DNA of 64,000 nucleotides from Adiantum capillus-veneris (Eukaryota > Streptophyta > Polypodiopsida > Polypodiales > Pteridaceae), in assembly GCA_014529385.2 (NCBI GenBank), contig CM043963.1, positions 96,042,912 through 96,106,911 on the forward strand. Direction: 5' to 3'. Under the pieces are notes generated by a model. That model searched no databases. It saw only the letters and a program-made list of their open reading frames with translations, and was not told the DNA's origin. The position numbers and the translations under genes are program-made. This document shows positions 23,386 to 36,228 of the stretch, piece after piece. The stretch's first letter is position 1. Each line of letters begins with the position of its first letter.

Positions 23386-24240
23386 ACGAGTATGCAAGGC
23401 ATGTTCGCACTCAGAAAAAAATTCCTTTCTCCTTCGTCCATTTCATTGACGGATGCACCACATGAATCTCTCCAGCCAGCATGCAGCAAACCTGCAGCTC
23501 CTACACTTGCTCATCTCATGATCGTCTCCATCAACCTATACTCACAGAGCTCACAGAAAAACGGTTCTTCCACTCAGAGTCTCCTCTGTAGGCCATCAAA
23601 TTACCTCCACTACGACACAATAAAAAAATCTGTCTATCTAGCTTCGGACATGGCAACCTATCTTTCCCTTGCATTCTCTCTCCTCCACTTGTCGTCCCCT
23701 TCTTTTTTTCCTGTTAAACCATACAAAGCATCAAGCAAGACTCGATCTAATGAGCCTTGTTTTGAAAATTGGGAGGACCTACTCCATGTAATGTGACATC
23801 CATATGAGCTTTACCTATTGTCTAGAACATAGAATCATTGGCAGTCCTTAGATTCATTTAATAAAGCACCATTTCCTCCATGGTCATTCTATAATATGTA
23901 GTTTTAGCTCATTGGATTAGCCCAAGCTCCAGTGGAAACTAGTGCTCATTTAGAATAGCCCATATATGTTTGAAGCCACTACAATTCTAACATCCATTCA
24001 ATCTTGTAAGTATCCAACTATTTCTATTCGACATACTGACATACCTGACATACCTGGGTCTATGTCGAACCCATTAATTAATTAGGTTGCAAGATTCTAT
24101 ATCCCTTAAACAATCCCAAAAGTAAAAGTGCATCTCTCCTTCGTTCTCACGAGCTACACCTTTCTCCCCCAATCGCCTGCTCGAACACCCCACCATCGCT
24201 TGCTCTCCATCATCCTCTTCTCTCTTGTCTTCGGAGGTTT
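23384..24240. other. no recognisable gene
   Basis: A 177-codon frame over 23263-23796 includes the microsatellite and has no domain. Nothing else is supported. Confidence 0.5.
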
Positions 24241-24384
24241 TCCCTCCTACGCTCCACTCGACCTGCACATGCTCACTTGCAGTAGACGCCCTTGACAAAA
24301 CCTCTGTCGTCTTTGTAGACTATCCCACCTACGGTCCACTCGACCTGCATATGCTCGCCTACAGTGGATGCCCTCTCCAAAAAC

Positions 24385-24473
<89 letters not shown>

Positions 24474-24510
24474 CAATCTCCTGTAGTGGACGCCCTCACC
24501 AAAAACTGCA
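24241..24510 (+). repeat. diverged tandem repeat interrupted by (GA)n
   Basis: A unit with CTCCACTCGACCTGCA and CAGT(G/A)GA(C/T)GCCCT occurs twice in full (about 24247-24300 and 24330-24385). Its second half appears a third time after the (GA)n tract (24480-24510). The tract at 24386-24471 is about 86 bp and splits the array. Confidence 0.75.
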
Positions 24511-24592
24511 ATGTTCGAGATGGAATCCAACTCTCTTGACTCGCAATCTCCCACAGACGACCATGGAGCTCGTCCTACAAGCACAACTTGCA

Positions 24593-25259
<667 letters not shown>

Positions 25260-28200
25260 TACATCATCTAATCTAGTTAGCCATGATATCCTTATCCAAT
25301 GTGGCAAGCTTTACAACCCCTCTTGGCGAGACCTCTTCAGTTACAAATGGTCCTTTTTTTTAATAAATTTTGGAATTTTCTATTTTGAGTACACTAAAAA
25401 TAAGCCCCCTTTTTTGAATTCCTTCATAAATCATGCAAGAATTGAATAATTGATTTTTCCCCCTTTTTTGGGCATAGATATGAGCAATAAGTGCTTTCCA
25501 ATCATTGCTCATCCAAGTTTTCTAACTCTTCTAACATCTTTGACAGTTATGCTCCATCCATTCCAATTGCTTTTCCACTCTCAAAGTTGGCAACAAAAAT
25601 TCCATTAGCAATATAACATCTAATCCATAAAATAACTTGAATGGATTCGTGTTGAAAGTAGCCTTGTATGCGACTCTATAAGCCCATAATGCAAATAGCA
25701 AGTGCATCTCCTGGTTCGTCCTACCTAAGTTGACTACCTTTGTTAATTCTGATTTTAATATATTTTTGATATGTTTGGCTTGGTCAGTATTTTGTGGATG
25801 ATAGGGTGTTGACTTGTTATGAATGATCATGAGCTTATTTAGCAAGTTTTTAATCACTTCATCAAAGAAATGAGTACGCCTATCACTTACTATCTCAATT
25901 AATAAGTCGTGCCTAGTAGAGACATGCTCATGCCAAAAAAAAGCTATTGTTTGTGCATTGTTCTTCCTTATGGATTTGTCTTTTTCCCACATAATTTGAA
26001 AGCCCATGACTATGATATTGTATTGAGCCTAGAACCTACAAAAGTGGGTCCCACAAAATCAATATCCCATCATTGGTTTCAATGGCTTACTATATTTTCT
26101 TTGTGGTATTTTTTACCTTTGGCAAGCATCACATTGTTTAACATACTCTTTTGAATTTGAAAATAGAGGAGGCCACCAAATCTCAGCCATAATGATTGAT
26201 CTAGCTGTTATATTAGCTAAAAAAATTCCCTCTTGCTAATCAAGCTTGAACTTGATCTTAGATAGGCATATACTCGTTTTTCTAGCACATGAGAAAAATT
26301 GTCGATCCTTACTTCCTCTATATAGTTGCTCTCCAACAAGAGCATAAGTTTGAGCCTCAATGTCAATAACTCCTTGGCTATGTTTTCTTATTTTCTTATG
26401 AATCATTCTATTCAAAAGGTACGCTATGAAATATTTCCCCCATATAGGTATCACCATGATTTGAAATAGTGTGGTAGAATGTATTGGAGATATCTTAACA
26501 CTAGAATGGTAAAACCTAACAGGCCATAAAAGTGTCCTTTCAGGGTTTTGGGAAAAAATTCCAAAACCATAGTAGATCCACTCATTTTGAAAAATCCTTT
26601 CACGAGCTTATAGTTCAATAACTACTACATATGGAAAAAATGAGAAACTTGTAATTTTTCTCATCCCTTGGTCACTCTACAAGCCTCCAAAGTTGATGGA
26701 CCAGTGCATTTTTCCCAAAACAGCAATTTCTTACAGTTGATTGCATATAAATAAGAGTGGAGATTTTTGTAGGACATGAGATAAAATGCCCCGTTAACTT
26801 CAATGGGTTGCTGACCAAAACATATGGTTGCTTTTACCTCACTAAAATTTTTTTGGGCAAAAATAATAGGTACAAAAAAGTTGCATTTTTGCCATTCTGC
26901 GGACCTATCAGCAAAGTTTCTATAGTCACGCTCAATACAGATACTATATACATGTTCTATTAGTTCCCTTTGGGCCTCTGGATTCAAAAGGAGCCATGGA
27001 GCATGTCAAAAGGATAATGGATCTCTTACAATTGGAACCTTGGGGGCAATGATAAAGTGCTAAATACAGCAAATATGAAAAAACTGGGTTTAGCATTATG
27101 ACCTCTAGAAACCCATAGAAACTACTCAATATCTAGCCAAGTTTGTAGTCTATGATTAGATATGGTTACTACCTACAAAACACACACAATTGGCCTAAGA
27201 AACTAGCAATATTGAGAAAGTTATACTTGCTACTCTAAAATGTATCGTATTCTTCAGCAATCAGAAAACTCAACCATCATCATATACTATGCTATATAGC
27301 ATATTAAGTCCCCGAAAACTCAAGGAAGATTAACTTTATGTTATACATTACACTTACACAATCAAAATTGAATTTGAATATCAAGAAAGCCACCAAAAAA
27401 ATCATAAAAGTGCTAATTTTGGCCAAAAAACAGGATTATGCAATTCTTGTAAATTGGTCATAACTTTCAATTTTAACACTTAGCTCTCCTTACAAGCTCA
27501 AAACATGTTGAGAACTATGAAGGCCTAACCTCTAGCCATCTAAACCTCACAAACATGAAGTTTAGAGTGGTATAGTCGCCAAAATTTGAAAAAAAGCCAA
27601 AAATAGGACCCATTTTTTCACACAGTTTAGGTTGAAAAATGTTGTGCAAGAGTAAGGTTAATGGTGAGATCGATACTCAAAAAAAAATGCTAAGTTTTTT
27701 TCAGCTCATAAGGCAACTTTGTGGATATATAGCACCTAAAAATTCATTTTCATACTCTTCAAATAATTCAAGAAAAATGGTCATTTAACAGGACACAAAA
27801 GTGTCAAATGACATAAAAGTGTCCTGTTACCATTCTAGTGTTAAGGCCTTGTCAACAATCCTCAACAAATCTATGGACATCTATTTTCATAGATAACAAA
27901 TACATATCCAGCCATTTGAGATTCTTAACACTCTGATAATTTGCAAAATGAGACCTTATTATAGTCATATGAGCTTTGCTCAAGTTAATTTTTTTTCCTT
28001 GAAGCTCTAAACACAATTGCAATATTCTCTAAGGACTCTTATCGTAGAGTCTACCTACTACCATGTGATACAAATAAGAATACTCGATGATTAATGGTTT
28101 AAAGGAATTGTTCTACCTAATATAAGGTTTTACCAAGTATATTTCTCAATGATTCTAGGGTTTATATGAATTGGAATCTCTATATCAAATAGAGCTATGG

Positions 28201-28332
28201 TCATAAGATTCACAATTTTTAAAGATTCGTTGGTATCACTTCCACATAGAATAAATAGGCATCTGGTAGATCATCATCTATCCATTTTGGTGCTTTACCC
28301 AATGTAATCCAAGATAGATGATTAGCTCTAGT
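25260..28332 (-). pseudogene. Ty3/gypsy pol relic (minus strand), split by a DNA element
   Basis: Read on the minus strand from 28332 down. First comes APKWIDDDLPDAYLFYVEVIP (28190-28300), a segment that I associate with the RNase H to integrase linker of gypsy elements. Then the 1.34-kb insertion at 26499-27840. Then the integrase N-terminal region (QTYALVGEQLYRGSKDRQFF, 26290-26350). The integrase core (25531-26007) has EIVSDRRTHFFDEVIKNLL and KSTPYHPQNTDQAK, where consensus SDRGT and NGQ are altered. Last is KGPFVTEEVSPRGVVKLATL (25277-25360), a GPY/F-like C-terminus. RT and LTRs are not seen. Stops are frequent. A copia LTR adjoins at 28333. Confidence 0.8.
26499..27840. mobile_element. 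piggyBac-like non-autonomous DNA element (1342 bp, TTAA-flanked)
   Basis: Perfect 14-bp terminal inverted repeats, CACTAGAATGGTAA at the left end and TTACCATTCTAGTG at the right, are flanked on each side by TTAA (26495-26498 and 27841-27844). TTAA target duplication is the hallmark of the piggyBac superfamily, and CACT-type termini are known in that group. Both subterminal regions carry CATAAAAGTGTCCT in direct orientation. The right end has an inverted repeat AACAGGACAC..GTGTCCTGTT (27787-27828). The interior is AT-rich. The longest frame (minus, 26661-26987) shows no transposase motif. It interrupts a gypsy pol relic. A CACTA element is excluded because no 3-bp direct target duplication exists. 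Confidence 0.75.
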
Positions 28333-28534
28333 TGAAGAGTGCATGTATGCGGATGCGTGCGTGCGCGGTGTAGTGTGCATGTGGGAAGGAGAGAGTACAC
28401 AGTGTGTGGGTGGTCAAGACTCTACTCATGAGCGCCCCCTTATTCTTTGTATATGTACGCAAGAATAAGGTGTCAGTGGATGGGCCCCCATAACCTGGGG
28501 GGCTGGGCAAGGCACATGCCCATGTACCCCAACA
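28333..28534 (-). repeat. short copia-type 3' LTR (minus strand, 202 bp)
   Basis: On the minus strand it begins TGTTGGGGTAC at 28534 directly after a purine tract (AGCAGGAGAT, 28535-28544) and ends CACTCTTCA at 28333. No second copy is visible upstream. Confidence 0.6.
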
Positions 28535-28545
28535 ATCTCCTGCTT

Positions 28546-29940
28546 AAAGGCGAATGTGCCTATAAGTGGGTCCTACTAGTTAAACTACTAGTATGTACAA
28601 AAAAACACGTGAGACTCTCTCAACCTACACCCACTGGCTTGCTCAGTCGATCTACATGCAGCCATATCGTCTCTGGTGGTAGGCGAGCATGCGTTCCCAT
28701 GCTAGAGCCTGCATGTAAAATCTTGCAGACTACTATGTATGTTTTGCAAAACTCCACTATGCATCATGCTAGTGTCAGTCATTGCACGACTAAAAATTCT
28801 TGCTGCAAATGCTCCCATTGCAGCTACTAGGTCGGGCCTCGACACTAACAGGTCGTACGCCCAAACACTGACAAAATCTGTGCAAACTTGCGTGTACCAT
28901 GTGCATACTTTGCATCATCAAGAATAATTGTCACAAATGGATGTGTCAACTCTGACTCTTGGAGGACCACCTCCTCCTCATCCATAGGGACTTGATGCAT
29001 GTGTCCTGATATCACCTCATTAGCCTCTAGCATGAGCATATAAAAAGACTCCATATCTCTCATCTCTACTTGTGTCTCTAGGGAGCAGAACTGCTCTACC
29101 TCTACCTACACAAACTCTGACAACACTTGCTGTGTCTCACTAGAGCACTGCCGTTCTACCTCGGTCTCTATAGAGTCTAGTGGCATATCCTGTACAACTA
29201 AATGATATGTCTTGTAATCATGGTGGAGCTCACCTGCGAAGGAGACACATCTTGTCTCTCGCTCAAAGGATGCCAATAAAAAAATCAAGACCATGCGGTC
29301 CCACCTTAGACACATGCATAGGATGTACCAAGCTGTTGTGGGCTCCTCTGGCAATCACTAATGAACCACAATGCATCTAGAAACACTGCTCTCTAAGAAA
29401 TATCTAACAGCCAAAGTTTTCTAACTGTCTCACTGAGATCAAGATCTATCTTAGCTGAGGAGCATAGCGCACATGCCGTAGTGTATATGATGCACCACTA
29501 GGAAAAGACAAACAAAGATCTCTTGCACCCTCTATGTCACATGTTGAACCATGAGCAAGTCGCACGCAATCAAGTTTCCCACTAGAAAATGTGATGACCC
29601 ACTCACGACATGATGTGACGTGGAAAGCAACATTTCTATCTAGTAACCACTATGGAGAAAGTGTGCTATCCATAGACATATATGCAAGAGGTACACTCGA
29701 GGCAAGCATGACATCACTGTCATGCTTGCCTATCTAGTAACCACTATGGAGAAAGTGTGCTATCCATAGACATATATGCAAGAGGTACACTCGAGGCAAG
29801 CATGACATCACTATCATTGGCATAGACTAGTATTGTAAGTGCCTCTCTAACATGTGTCAAAGCCATATCTGCATGACGCATACATCTTTGCTGTTGTCTC
29901 ATACGTTTGAAACAACGGCGCCTAATGTGCACTGTGTGAC
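28546..29940 (-). pseudogene. Ty1/copia relic (minus strand): gag end, protease, pre-integrase
   Basis: Reading down from 29940, the gag-protease linker VYANDSDVMLASSVPLAYMS comes first. The protease region (about 29450-29650) gives LLDRNVAFHVTSCREWVITF, where the expected DSGAS active site reads D-R-N, so the catalytic triad is destroyed. The protease tail is SGASYTLRHVRYAPQLR. A pre-integrase-like stretch follows (SVRQLENFG, LVIARGAHNSLVHPM). The frames at 29354-29106 and 29063-28845 are acidic and unrecognised. No RT or RNase H lies before the polypurine tract, so the element is internally deleted or was non-autonomous. Confidence 0.65.
29637..29812 (+). repeat. 82-bp tandem duplication joined by an inverted 12-bp segment
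   Basis: 29637-29718 and 29731-29812 are nearly identical and both begin TATCTAGTAACC. The 12-bp joint GTCATGCTTGCC (29719-29730) is the exact reverse complement of GGCAAGCATGAC at 29701-29712, forming a perfect hairpin. The duplication lies in the copia gag-protease linker. Confidence 0.92.
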
Positions 29941-31653
29941 CAAAATGTCAACAACACAAGTATTGGCAAGAACAAGACCGCTAAGTCTCAAGAGTCATCG
30001 GTGTAGACTCTAAATTGTCACACATATCTGAAACCATAAGTTAACATCAAGAAACTATGGTGAGAAAACTTGGGAGAAATCCAATAGAGTCTCCCCTATA
30101 AACTAAGTAAAACCTCAAGGACAATCTCTACCGTATACCATGTGAAAATGGCAACAACAAAGTGGGAGATAACTTGACCACTCAACAATCATGGAAAATA
30201 TGATCAAACACATCAAATCCGATGCTCACATATGCATAAAGAACTCCACAATCTATAAATATAAGCATATAATCTAGGACAAACTGGTCAATTGAGTATA
30301 AAGCGCATAATCATATAGGCAAGTAGAGAGCGAACTAGCTCAAAACGTATCCCACAAGAGAAAATGCCTGCAAAAGTCTGCAAAACACTTGTGAAATCTG
30401 TGATTGGAAAAGTTTGTAGCCACACTAGCATACGCAATCCTCATTCCTTGTGAGATCCCCAACCCGCCAATACCAAGATCGGGATGGGATCCTTGACAGG
30501 TCTCTAGATCTGATAAAAATCAGAGTCTCTAAACAAGAAAAATCCAAGGAATAGACCTTTACCATTGACAATGGCTTGGGTCTATAGCCTTAGAAGAAGA
30601 CCTAGTCCTGTCTCGCAGCGAAAACGGGACAACGTATTAAAAGTCCAAAAAACTATTTCGGCCCTATAAGTGCGACAATTGGGCTAAGGTATCCTCAACC
30701 AACACTTTTTTCCCCCTGACAGATGTGAGGGCATAACCGCTGGTGGACTCCTCTTCCAAGTGAAGAAGTTTTCTAAACGTTTTAGTGCGCAGGGATGGAT
30801 AGTTACCAGACTAATCAGGTCCACCCGTCCATGATTGAAAACCTTAGTCAATCCCCACTTACCACCCCACACTCACACATGATTCATTTGTTATGTAATT
30901 TCTACCACGTTTTTATCACAATTAAAATAATGATTCCTTTTATCCTTCATAACAGGATTTCATTAAAACAGCCCTTGAAAACAGTATTGAAAACATTCTT
31001 TTAGCAAACAGATATCTTTAAACTTAAGACAGGGTATTTTCAATCAAAAACATTGTCCACAATAACCATGACCATTACTCTTCTTGTCTCAAGATCACCT
31101 AAGGGTGAAAAATGGCACCCATTCCTTGTTCACAATCCGGAGTGGATAAACCCCCACCCAAGGTTCCGGGTGCCCATACACCAAACGAGTTTCCATACAA
31201 CCGGGCAGCTCCCCTAGGATAAAAAACGGTATCCTAACTTATGTAGAAACATCAAGACATGACACGGAGTAGAAACTCATCGTTCATGGGGGTAACCAAC
31301 TTATCCGTGGCTAGAAAGCCATCATTATCATCAATTTATACCAAGGAGTCGGAGGTGTCTTGAGACAAGCTGTCTTAAGGATGGTCAATCATATCTTTCC
31401 TAATTCAACCAGTTTTTACCCAAACAATTCTTTCCTACTTTATAAACAAATGCACGTTGGTTTCTTGGAAGTTACCTTCCGTTTTGACCAACTATTCCTT
31501 TTCTGATTGTTACTCACTCCTTACGTATGCAATGCTAACTTATAAAAGAACATAAACTATTTAAAGACTTAATTGAATAATGGGAAACCCACTTGAGATT
31601 GATCGGCCATCTGCTGCTACGCTGGCGCCTGAAGACTCTCCTCTGTAGGCTTA
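29941..31653. other. no recognisable gene
   Basis: Only short frames, none with a domain. It may include leader or gag sequence of minus-strand LTR elements, but no ends or primer-binding site can be placed. Confidence 0.45.
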
Positions 31654-31743
31654 CTACTCGTCGTCGTGCGACGCTCTAGTTCGCTTTGGAGCTATGTCCT
31701 CATCATCAGATGTAGGATTTGCTCGGGTCCTTTTAGGTGCCAT
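31654..31743 (-). pseudogene. short gag-like N-terminus (29 codons)
   Basis: From the ATG at 31743 the minus strand encodes a basic/acidic peptide with two copies of APKRTRA, then two stops. Beyond them, in another frame, QQMADQSQVGFPLF can be read. A basic MAPK-type start also opens the gag at 36229, and retrotransposon gags often begin so; I do not recognise it further. TATAAATA lies about 100 bp upstream. Confidence 0.25.
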
Positions 31744-31840
31744 AACTTATTATCATTATAAAAAGGACGTCTAATTATTAGGTAAATTATTTGAAATCTA
31801 AACTTAACCTTTGTATTCAACCATAACCCATTCAAGGTTG

Positions 31841-31848
31841 TATTTATA
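31841..31848 (-). promoter_or_regulatory. possible TATA box
   Basis: TATAAATA on the minus strand, about 100 bp ahead of the ATG at 31743. It could be chance in AT-rich DNA. Confidence 0.25.
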
Positions 31849-32119
31849 GTCTTAATGGGTAAATTCTTGACCTAGTAATTGCTTATTTGTCTATATAGGC
31901 ATGATAACTTTTTCCACCGCTTCCATAAGAGTTTTCTAAGCTCTCCTAATTTTCTTATAATTGTCTATATCTTTTTCCTAATTTTTCCATCGACTTTTAA
32001 GCTTGGAATCTACTTATTTTGGGCTTAATATTTTTTCTATTTATTTTATATTAAAGATTTCATTTCCTCAACTTGATATCATAGGTTTACTCTTACTGTA
32101 ATTTTTCTAAAAACATTTG

Positions 32120-34095
32120 ACCACAAACTCTATTTATTTTAATTAATCATTTGCTAAAAATAGGACTTTTGGTCAATTAAAATTTCCTAACCTCACTAAT
32201 TAACTATGGTATAATTAGGACAAGTAGATAAGAATTTTTTTGACCTCTGGTAATTATCTTATTATTTTCCAGCTTAATTATATAATTTCCATCTTCAATT
32301 TTTAGCTAAAATTAGGATACTTTGACTTAAATAAATATTTATACTACTTTTCTAACCTTGACATAATTATCACTGCCTCTTTATTATGTAAGCTAATTGT
32401 GATAAATAGAATGTAATCATATAACATGATTTACTAATTTCTTCCCTAAAATTTGAACCAGAATTAGTATATTTTGACTTAGATAAATATATATACTAAG
32501 TTTCTAACCTTGAAACAATTATTATGGCCTTTTTATCATGTAATCTAGCTCTGATAAATAGCATGTAATCATATAGCATGATTTACTAATTTCCCTCTTT
32601 AGTTTTTAGCTAGAACTAGTATAATTTGACTTAAATAAATATCTATACTACTTTTCTAACCTTCACATAATTATCACGAACTCTTTATCTTATAATCTAG
32701 CTCTGATAAATATCATGTAATCATAGCACATGATTTACTAATTTCCCCCTTTAATTTACCCTCAATAATAGTGGTTTTCTACTAGGATAATTATCTAAAA
32801 TAATTATCTGTGGCTAAGATAATTATCATGGATTTCTTAAGATGTAATTAAGCTTTGATAATTATCTTAAAGTATTTTGAATCAATTTGCTATTTTCCCC
32901 CTTTTAATTTGTCCTAAAAACAGTGTAATTCTGCTAAGATAATTAGGTAAACTAACTATCTGAGATTAACATAGTTATCATGGGTTCCTAAGATGTAATT
33001 AACCTTTGATAATTATCTTACAGCATTTGGAATCAATTTTCTATTTTTCCCCTTTTTATTTGTCATAAAAACGGTGTAATTCTGCTAATATAATTAAGTT
33101 AACCAATTATCTGAGGTTAACAAAATTATCATAGGTTTTCTAAGATATAAATAACCTCTCATAATTATCTTAAAGTATTCTGAATCAGTTTGCTTTTTTA
33201 TTCCTTTTAATTTGTCCTAAAAGCAGTGTAATTATGCTAAGATAATTAGATAAACTAATTATCTCAGGTTAACATAATTATCACGGGTTTTCTAAGATGT
33301 AATTAATCTCTGATAAATAAATCAAAGGATTTTGAATCAATTTTCTAATTTACCCTTTTTAATTTGTCCTAAAAACAGTGTAATTTTGCTAAAATAATTA
33401 GGTAAATTAATTATCTAAGCTGAAAATAATTAGCACAAGTTTCCTAAGATGTAATCAACCTGTGGTAAATAACTTAAAGTATTTTGAATCAATTTGCTAA
33501 TTTCCCCGTTTTAATCTGTCCTAAAAATAGTGTAATTCTGCTAAGATAATTAGGTAAATTAATTATCTAAGATTAAGATAATTATGAAGAGTTTTTTAAA
33601 ATGTGATTAACCTCTGATAAATAACTCAAAGCATTTTGAATCAATTTGCTAATTTCCCCCTTTTAATGTCTCCTAAAAATAGTGTAATTCTGCTAAAATA
33701 ATTAAATAAATTAATTATCTAAGCTTAACATAATTATCCCAGGTTTTTTAAGATGTAATTAATCTCTGATAAATAACTCAAAGCATTTTGAATCAATTTG
33801 CTAATTTTTCCCTTTTAATTTGTCTTAAAAATAGTGTAATTCTACTAAAATAATTATGAAAATTAATTATTTGAAGTTAACATAATTAGCATGGGTTTCC
33901 TAACATGTAATTAACCTCTGATAAATAGCTCAAAGCATTTTGAAACCATTTTGATTATTTTTCTCTTTATTTTTCTCTAAAAAACAGTGTAATTCTGCTT
34001 AATTAATTACAAAAATTACTCAAAAAATTATAAGATAATTTTTCTAACTTAATGACAGTCTAACACAGCTCTGATAATTATCTCAACTTAATCTA
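32120..34095. repeat. AT-rich satellite with strict 152-bp period (about 13 monomers)
   Basis: The anchor GAATCAA (variants GAATCAG, GAAACCA) occurs at 32879, 33030, 33182, 33334, 33486, 33638, 33790 and 33942: steps of 151, 152, 152, 152, 152, 152 and 152. In the left third the anchor TTTGAC occurs at 32321, 32473 and 32625 (steps of 152) and TGATTT at 32427, 32579 and 32731 (steps of 152). A weaker monomer starts near 32168. The right monomers share GTGTAATTCTGCTA and CCTCTGATAA; the left ones share TCTAACCTTGACA, so there are at least two subfamilies. Spacing is conserved better than sequence. No coding potential. Confidence 0.9.
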
Positions 34096-34390
34096 AACTT
34101 AATTTATATAAATCCCATTAGTTTATAATTAATATGGATAATTTGAGTCCTAATATGATATAATAATTAATTATCTTAATATCCCTAAGCTTAATTACAA
34201 CAATTAACAGAGAATATTTAATTAAGAGAGGATTTTTGAGTATACATGAGACTAATCTTTAATTTATTAAGAAAATAGGTTAACCTAGCTTTGCTAATTA
34301 AGAAGGATTAGGCTAATTATTGTTTAATTTAACCAACTAGAGCTTGATCTCTAGTGATTTCTGCGTAGCGATCTCTCTAGATGAGAGAGA

Positions 34391-34445
34391 GTTCAATGAG
34401 TCCTACATAGGAGGGGGCGAGCCCTAGAAGTAGGGGATGAGAGAG

Positions 34446-34491
<46 letters not shown>

Positions 34492-35505
34492 GAGCTCCTT
34501 TACACAAAGGGAATGAGGGACACATGTCAGCTCCCTAGCCCAGATGCCCACAAGGTGTACTCAAATCCTATTGGATGGCCATGGAGGTTTACCAATGAGA
34601 ATAAGGCTCGAGTAAATATAGTTTAATTAATTTAAAAACAATTAATAAAAGAACCAATAATAATTAATCTCTCTAGAAGACTATTGGACAGTCTTCCAAG
34701 GGGTCCAATGAGCATTCAATAGCCCTATGGCTTGCCTGATTCCTATAGGCTAGGAGACGAAGGGATCCAATGAGAGTTTAGTTGCATTAATTAATTACCT
34801 AAAGCTCTCACAAAAGGGGAAAGGGGTACACATGTCAGAAGGCTATCACTTATGCTACTTAAATTTCATTGGCTAAGCTCGGAGAGGTCCAATGGGGTGT
34901 CAGCATGAGTAAAATGCAAGAGGGGTCAACCAAGAGAGAGAGAGAGGGGGCTGAATTTGTCAAATCATTAACACACACACACTCACACAATCTCATGTGT
35001 GGAGTAAGAAGACTCTCTCTCCCCTTCTCAAGCTTCAATGGAAAGTTTATCACCTACTCCAAGCTTGTGAGAAGGGAGGCCTACACCAACAACTCTTGGC
35101 TTTGTGATACAAATCCAACCAAGTGCCAAGCTTCAATGCATGCTCATCTCCTCTACCATGCTAATTACTAAGATATGCTATGCTAATATGAGTGATTATG
35201 TGAGGAAATGTACATCTTTCTTGTAAGACTACTCCTTCTTCCTCTCAATCTACTCTCATACCCTGCCAGCTCTCACCATCTTTGAAGGTGTGTGAGGTCT
35301 TGGGTCTCAGACCGTGAGGGATTTGATGTTGTGTTTTATAAGTGTTTTGCTTAGTGCTTGAAGCTTCCATCTTCATTGCACTAACTAGTTATTGAAGGAA
35401 CACAAAGAATTGTATTGTAAAATGTCTCTCTTGATGGGAGAAACATATAATACAAAGCCTTTTGGAGGAGGGACCGGCTCCATGTAAATCCGGTCCTCAA
35501 CAGTT
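34391..35505 (+). repeat. 1.1-kb dispersed repeat, copy 1 (LTR-like)
   Basis: It aligns in the same orientation with 42268-43396 from TTCAATGAGTCCTA to CCGGTCCTCAAC, with scattered substitutions. It contains an (AC)n tract at 34447-34488 and ends in a segment typical of LTR 3' parts (TTGTATTGTAAAATG, then GGACCGGCTCCAT). TGAG..CTCA termini are possible, but no target duplication was found. Confidence 0.8.
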
Positions 35506-35677
35506 GTCAATAGCTTAATTTCTCTCTCTTTTGAAGTATTGTTCATGCTATCTAACTAGGTGCTATGCGTTTTGTTGCTCTCTCCACCAAATCACTATTG
35601 TTATGCTCATTAGGAGCCTATTCTAATGAAATGCTCACTATGTTCATGTTATTTTCCGCTACACACAAGTTACTAGG
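35506..35677 (+). repeat. probable part of the 5' LTR of the gypsy relic at 40863
   Basis: This segment joins 40442-40456 once the nested element (35678-40436) and one CTAGG copy are set aside. 40456 ends in TTACA and is followed directly by a tRNA-Met-type primer-binding site, so this is the LTR that was split by the nested insertion. The LTR start is uncertain. Confidence 0.5.
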
Positions 35678-36154
35678 TGTAGACGGCTGGATAGTTTCAC
35701 TAAGTGGGAACGTTCTCTTATGAGATGGGCATCGAATTAGTTAGTAATTACTATGGTGAACCCAAGGTGTATAAATAGGGCCCATTACATTGTAATCGGG
35801 TTGGCAATTGTTGGCATTCGGGTTAGCATTTTGGCAACATTTGTACTTGAGTTGTCAATGATTGGCAGTTGTTGTCGCCTGTACTCTCTTTGTAAATCAT
35901 ATGATACTTACTGTAATCTTTTATCTATAATCCCAGTCACGGCAGATATTCCAGTCACACTTACTTTGTGTCCAGTACTCTGAATCTGAATCTGAATATT
36001 TTTCTCAGTACATAGTCTGATTCTTATTCCAGTATCCAAATTCCAGTCCAATTTCTGATTTCTGTCCATTCTACTGTCTGAAATCTTCTAGCACTAGTAG
36101 CTGAAATCTTCTAACACCGGAATCAGCTGTCTCAAGAGATCAGCTCCAATTCCA
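35678..36154 (+). repeat. 5' LTR of the gag-bearing element (477 bp)
   Basis: TG..CA termini. A TATAAATA box lies at 35770-35777, shared with 40052-40059 in the 3' LTR. It lacks about 250 bp present in the 3' LTR (39790-40035 region). The breakpoints fall in repeated GGT(A/G)AACCC, which suggests loss between short direct repeats. Confidence 0.9.
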
Positions 36155-36180
36155 TTTTGGCGATCACGGTGGCTCGAGCT
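36155..36180 (+). other. primer-binding site of the gag-bearing element
   Basis: TTTTGGCGATCACGGTGG follows the LTR directly. It shares TTTGGCGATC with the site at 16359, although the LTRs and gags of the two elements are not obviously alike. Confidence 0.6.
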
Positions 36181-36228
36181 GAAGCTCGTTGACTGAAAGA
36201 CTCTTCTCCCAGTTGGAAGTTTTCAGCA

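Noticed and set aside
26661..26987. 108-codon minus-strand frame inside the TTAA element as a transposase
   Set aside because: No DDE-like motif or Cys-rich C-terminus and too short for a piggyBac transposase.
26499..27840. CACTA (CMC/EnSpm) transposon because the ends read CACTA..TAGTG
   Set aside because: CACTA elements make 3-bp direct target duplications. Here the adjacent triplets are TAA and TTA; only TTAA repeats on both sides.
32120..34095. CRISPR-like array
   Set aside because: The 152-bp units are adjoining whole monomers with no repeat-spacer structure, in a plant-type nuclear context.
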